From Spirirestis rafaelensis WJT71-NPBG6 (GTDB taxonomy: Bacteria; Cyanobacteriota; Cyanobacteriia; Cyanobacteriales; Nostocaceae), in assembly GCA_019359015.1 (NCBI GenBank), contig JAHHID010000021.1, forward strand, positions 1 to 64,000: a DNA stretch of 64,000 nucleotides, given 5' to 3'. Numbering within the stretch: position 1 is the first letter of the stretch; each line of letters begins with the position of its first letter. Shown here one piece after another: positions 60,884 to 64,000 of the stretch. The position numbers were made by a program, and so were the translations under genes. The notes under the pieces were generated by a model, which saw only the letters and a program-made list of their open reading frames with translations, did not search any database and was not told the DNA's origin.

Positions 60884-61510
60884 TTATGGTTTAGGCGCAA
60901 TCATATATTTTTCAATAACTGCCTTCCAAACTAAGTATGCTTGACCGTTTAAATGTAGCCCATCCACTGTATATTGAGCATCCAATTGGTTTTCTGAGTC
61001 TACTAAAAGAGAAAATATATCTATATATTCATAATTAAATTCTTTTGCTAAGTTTTTCAAGCCTGAATTAAGTTTTAATATGTTGTTATTATCTTGCCAA
61101 TATAAATTAACTTTGTTATTTACAGGCAAGACGCTTTGTATAAATACTTTTGTATTTGCTGTTTCTTCTTGAAAATTACGCAATATTTTTTTATATTCTT
61201 CTAAAGTTGTTGTTACCGATTTGCCTTCATTGACTAAATCGTTGATACCTATCATTAAGAAAATCTGCTTTGGTTTCGATTCTAATATCGTATTTAAACG
61301 ATGTAATATTCTCTCTATGGTATCGCCAGAAATACCCCTATTTTTCACATTGAATCCTAATAATTCTGTCCATTCGCCTTCATCAGTGATACTATCACCC
61401 AACATGATGATATCCGATTCAGATTTCGGTAGTTTTTCAAATTGGCTTTTTTTATGCCAATAGTATGGCGGATAGTCAAAATTCATGCTTTTTTTTTTGT
61501 TGAAAAACAT
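60884..61510 (-). CDS. SGNH/GDSL hydrolase
   Basis: Esterase-like SGNH fold: block I MLGDSITDEGEW (Ser in GDS), block III IGINDL (Gly-Asn pair), block V VDGLHLNGQAY with the Asp-x-x-His pair. No signal peptide, so probably cytosolic; related proteins act on platelet-activating-factor-like or carbohydrate esters. The N-terminal NKKKS segment is encoded by an A-run, so the true start may be Met9 at 61486 (MNFDYPPYYW). It is AT-richer than its neighbours, which might hint at transfer. Confidence 0.82.
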   Translation of the reverse strand: MFFNKKKSMNFDYPPYYWHKKSQFEKLPKSESDIIMLGDSITDEGEWTELLGFNVKNRGISGDTIERILHRLNTILESKPKQIFLMIGINDLVNEGKSVTTTLEEYKKILRNFQEETANTKVFIQSVLPVNNKVNLYWQDNNNILKLNSGLKNLAKEFNYEYIDIFSLLVDSENQLDAQYTVDGLHLNGQAYLVWKAVIEKYMIAPKP

Positions 61511-61668
61511 TTAAAATCTTATTAAATAAATATGAAAATTCCCGTTTTTTGCAATCAATAAAGCGAAAGCTATAAAAAACAATATTGATAAGAAATGATA
61601 AAAATAATGGAAATTAGATTTGATTAAGCATACTTGTATTTTGAATAATATCGAATTTAAGTTATTGT

Positions 61669-62568
61669 TCAGGAGTTGATAATAAATTGCTGTACTCGCT
61701 GCCATACTTGTTCTAACAAATTAGGATTATCTGCATCAAACCACTCGATTTTTGGATATGCTTTAAACCATGTACGTTGATTTTTGGCAAATTGTCGCGT
61801 ATGCAAAATCGTTAATTCTTGAGCTTTATCCAAAGATATCTCCCCTGCTAAATATTGTTTGATTTCTTGATATCCTAATGTATTTAGCAAAGACAAGTCA
61901 GTGCCGTATTTATGACAAAGATATTCTACTTCAGTTACTAAGCCATTTGCTATCATTTGCTCTGTGCGCTTTGCAATACGCTCGGTTAAGTAGTGAGAAT
62001 CACAATCCAAACCAATTTGCAAAATTGGATAATTTGGTGGATTCTCCCCTTGCTGTTGTGAAATAGGGCGACCAGTGACATAAAATACCTCTAACGCTCT
62101 TAAGGTTCGCACTGTATCGTTGGGGTGAATTTTTTGTGCTGCAATTGGATCAACTTGTTGCAACATCATGTAGAGTTGCATTTGACCGACAGATTCGAGT
62201 TGCGATCGCAGTTCTTTATGTGGTGCAACTCTGGGAATTTTCATTCCTTGTACAATAGAACGTATATATAAACCGGTACCACCAACTAGCAATAGTGGAC
62301 GAAGATCGAGAGAAGCAATTAAGGCTTGTGCTTGCTCTTGGTAGTCTGCTACCGTCATTATGTCTGTCGCAGCGCAAATATCTATTAAATAGTGTGACAC
62401 CAACTTTTGTTCAGCCGGTGTTGGTTTAGCCGTACCAATATCAAACTCACGGTACACTTGACGAGAATCTGCACTGAGAATTACAGAACCCAACTTTCTT
62501 GCCAAAGCTAACCCTAATCCCGACTTACCTGTTGCAGTTGCTCCACAAATTACAATTAATTTGGTCAT
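61669..62568 (-). CDS. miaA: tRNA dimethylallyltransferase
   Basis: Adds dimethylallyl to A37 of tRNAs that read UNN codons. Walker A GATATGKS (about 8-15), ILSADSRQVYREFDIGTAKP (catalytic Asp), GGTGLYIRSIV, LGYQEI and the C-terminal QFAKNQRTWFK are complete. Length 299 aa is typical. The stop at 61669 is followed by an AT-rich gap to the SGNH gene. Confidence 0.95.
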   Translation of the reverse strand: MTKLIVICGATATGKSGLGLALARKLGSVILSADSRQVYREFDIGTAKPTPAEQKLVSHYLIDICAATDIMTVADYQEQAQALIASLDLRPLLLVGGTGLYIRSIVQGMKIPRVAPHKELRSQLESVGQMQLYMMLQQVDPIAAQKIHPNDTVRTLRALEVFYVTGRPISQQQGENPPNYPILQIGLDCDSHYLTERIAKRTEQMIANGLVTEVEYLCHKYGTDLSLLNTLGYQEIKQYLAGEISLDKAQELTILHTRQFAKNQRTWFKAYPKIEWFDADNPNLLEQVWQRVQQFIINS

Positions 62569-62644
62569 TGGTCAAGTGTTAGTGGTTAGTTGTTAGTGCT
62601 TGTCTCCCCATTTTCCTCATCTTTCCACCTCCCCATCTTTTCTA

Positions 62645-62672
62645 GCAAGGCTTTTATGCTAGAATCTTGGAG
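62645..62672 (+). promoter_or_regulatory. promoter-like element, distal copy
   Basis: 28-bp block with CTTTTATGCTAGAAT then TTGGAG. TAGAAT preceded by TGC looks like an extended -10 box. 24 of 28 positions match the copy at 62873. Confidence 0.5.
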
Positions 62673-62872
62673 CCTTTTCGCTTCTTTTTCGGTTTTGGGT
62701 ATTTTGGCACAAGCGATACTCACAAAGCATCGTTGCTGCGCGATCGCCTTCATCAGAGATAATGTGTTAATCGCGCTTTGTGAGTTATCCAAGTCTGAGC
62801 CAATCCATAAAGTAAACCAAGCCAGCTACATCCCCTATATAAACTTATCATCTAATTGCCCTACAGTCGCCT

Positions 62873-62900
62873 GCAAGCCTTTTGTGTTAGAATTTTGGAG
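62873..62900 (+). promoter_or_regulatory. promoter-like element, proximal copy
   Basis: CTTTTGTGTTAGAAT then TTGGAG, 57 bp before the gyrB ATG. TTAGAAT with TGTG upstream resembles an extended -10 box; no convincing -35. Confidence 0.5.
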
Positions 62901-62956
62901 TGATTTAACTTAATCTCTATTTTAGCGAATTCACCCCACGAATCAGGAGAAATTTC

Positions 62957-64000
62957 ATGACGAGCAGTTACAGTGCCGATCAGATTCAAGTTCTGGAAGG
63001 TCTGGAACCCGTCCGCAAACGACCGGGGATGTACATCGGTACTACCGGACCACGGGGACTCCATCATTTAGTTTACGAGGTGGTGGACAATTCCGTTGAT
63101 GAAGCTTTAGCTGGGCACTGCACCCACGTGGAGGTGGATCTCAATGCCGATGGTTCTGTCACCGTTACAGATGACGGTCGCGGTATTCCCACCGATACTA
63201 TCTCCAAGACAGGAAAATCAGCACTAGAAACGGTGATGACGGTACTCCACGCTGGTGGTAAGTTTGGCGGTGGTGGTTACAAAGTTTCTGGGGGATTGCA
63301 TGGAGTTGGTATTTCTGTCGTTAACGCTTTGTCTGAAAAGATTGAAGTGACAGTTTGGCGAGATAAAAAAGTCCATGTTCAACGCTTTGAACGTGGTATT
63401 CCCGTCACTGAAATGATAGTGAATCCATCTGAAGAAGCTAGTAAAACTGGAACTTCTATCACCTTCAAGCCAGACGAGCAAATCTTCAGCACGGGTATTG
63501 AGTTTGATTACATCACTTTATCAGGTCGTTTGCGGGAATTGGCATATCTGAATGCAGGTGTGAGAATTATCTTCACCGACAACCGTTTAGAATTACTTAA
63601 AAGCGATACACCTAAAGTAGAAACCTATGAGTACAAAGGTGGTATCAAAGAGTATATCGCCTACATGAACCGTGAGAAGCAACCACTGCATGAAGAAATT
63701 ATTTTTGTGCAGGGGGAACGCAACAACGTGCAAATTGAAGTGGCTTTGCAGTGGTGTACAGATGCTTATACGGATAACTTATTAGGATTTGCCAATAATA
63801 TTCGCACGGTAGATGGTGGTACGCACCTTGAGGGTTTAAAAGCGGTTCTGACGCGCACCTTGAATGCGATCGCCCGCAAGCGCAATAAAATTAAAGACAA
63901 CGAACCCAACCTCAGCGGTGAACACGTCCGCGAAGGTTTAACAGCGGTGATTTCCGTCAAAGTACCCGACCCAGAATTTGAAGGACAAACTAAAACCAAA
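62957..64000 (+). CDS. gyrB: DNA gyrase subunit B, N-terminal part (runs off window)
   Basis: First 348 codons of gyrB, still open at the window edge. The GHKL ATPase domain has EGLEPVRKRPGMYIG, YEVVDNSVDEALAG (Glu and Asn of the N box), VTDDGRGIP, GGYKVSGGLHGVGISVVNALS, and the transducer motif ... TVDGGTHLEG with a Lys. The start ATG at 62957 follows AGGAGAAATTTC, a good ribosome binding site. The matching A-type subunit lies 18.5 kb away on the same strand. Confidence 0.96.
   Translation, partial: MTSSYSADQIQVLEGLEPVRKRPGMYIGTTGPRGLHHLVYEVVDNSVDEALAGHCTHVEVDLNADGSVTVTDDGRGIPTDTISKTGKSALETVMTVLHAGGKFGGGGYKVSGGLHGVGISVVNALSEKIEVTVWRDKKVHVQRFERGIPVTEMIVNPSEEASKTGTSITFKPDEQIFSTGIEFDYITLSGRLRELAYLNAGVRIIFTDNRLELLKSDTPKVETYEYKGGIKEYIAYMNREKQPLHEEIIFVQGERNNVQIEVALQWCTDAYTDNLLGFANNIRTVDGGTHLEGLKAVLTRTLNAIARKRNKIKDNEPNLSGEHVREGLTAVISVKVPDPEFEGQTKTK

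Larger units (their letters stand above)
62569..62956. other. intergenic region upstream of gyrB
   Basis: Contains TTAGTGG/TTAGTTG short repeats next to the miaA start and a duplicated promoter-like element (62645-62672 and 62873-62900). Frames on both strands here overlap each other and lack family features. Confidence 0.5.

Noticed and set aside
61511-61705. Leftward frame of 64 codons between miaA and the SGNH gene
   Set aside because: Very AT-rich, overlaps the miaA 3' end in another frame, low-complexity Phe/Ile content.
62586-62913. Frames of 68 and 107 codons upstream of gyrB
   Set aside because: Opposite overlapping frames in a promoter region containing a duplicated block; no recognisable protein features.

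Overview
This window is chromosomal DNA of a cyanobacterium, almost certainly a filamentous heterocyst-forming (Nostocales-type) strain. The evidence is dense GCGATCGC (HIP1) palindromes inside genes, short tandem repeats of 7-8 bp in most spacers, a magnesium-chelatase ChlI, a high-light-inducible protein, both halves of an orange-carotenoid-protein-like system, a Tab2-type translation factor, a cyanobacteriochrome and a DevBCA/MacAB-type exporter. The genus cannot be fixed from the sequence alone.

Layout. 1-9 kb: a stand-alone OCP C-terminal-domain homologue (CTDH), a partner-switch module (RsbW-like kinase, receiver-GAF-SpoIIE phosphatase, NarL-type regulator), a WecG/TagA glycosyltransferase and an FtsE-type ATPase. 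9-19 kb: a degenerate alpha/beta hydrolase, DUF4330, M48 protease, phosphoesterase, DUF2470, a solitary C5 DNA methyltransferase whose last codons were replaced by an ISKra4-type insertion, Tab2, a DMT permease and an OmpR regulator. 19-32 kb: a broken IS200/IS605 tnpA, GAF histidine kinase, RsmB, TerB-like, a small membrane protein, class A PBP, FolK, Nudix, ribosomal proteins L27/L21, a RlaP-type nucleotidyltransferase and ChlI. 33-46 kb: QueG, HAD phosphatase, helical carotenoid protein, a three-gene ABC exporter, TPR protein, response regulator, a GyrA/ParC subunit, HLIP and the principal sigma factor. 48-64 kb: fasciclin lipoprotein, PabC, FtsH, tRNA-Lys, a REP-associated transposase with mirrored palindromes, a cyanobacteriochrome kinase, GHL10 hydrolase, GlcD, SGNH hydrolase, MiaA and the 5' part of gyrB.

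Functional links. Most genes are housekeeping genes in short transcription units. Two regulatory themes recur. One is light/stress response: HCP and CTDH as separate halves of an OCP-like photoprotective pair, HLIP, cyanobacteriochrome, FtsH. The other is signalling: two histidine kinases, four receiver proteins and one partner switch. None of the kinases sits directly beside an obvious cognate regulator.

The most unusual aspect is repeat biology. A tandem octamer related to GGGGACAA occurs in a spacer and also, in frame, inside rsmB and in degenerate form inside the gyrA-type gene. Other spacer repeats supply the N-terminus of an ABC ATPase, the C-terminus of ChlI and the C-terminus of the REP transposase. 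Several families of short palindromes are scattered through the spacers. No CRISPR array, prophage or complete restriction-modification system was seen.
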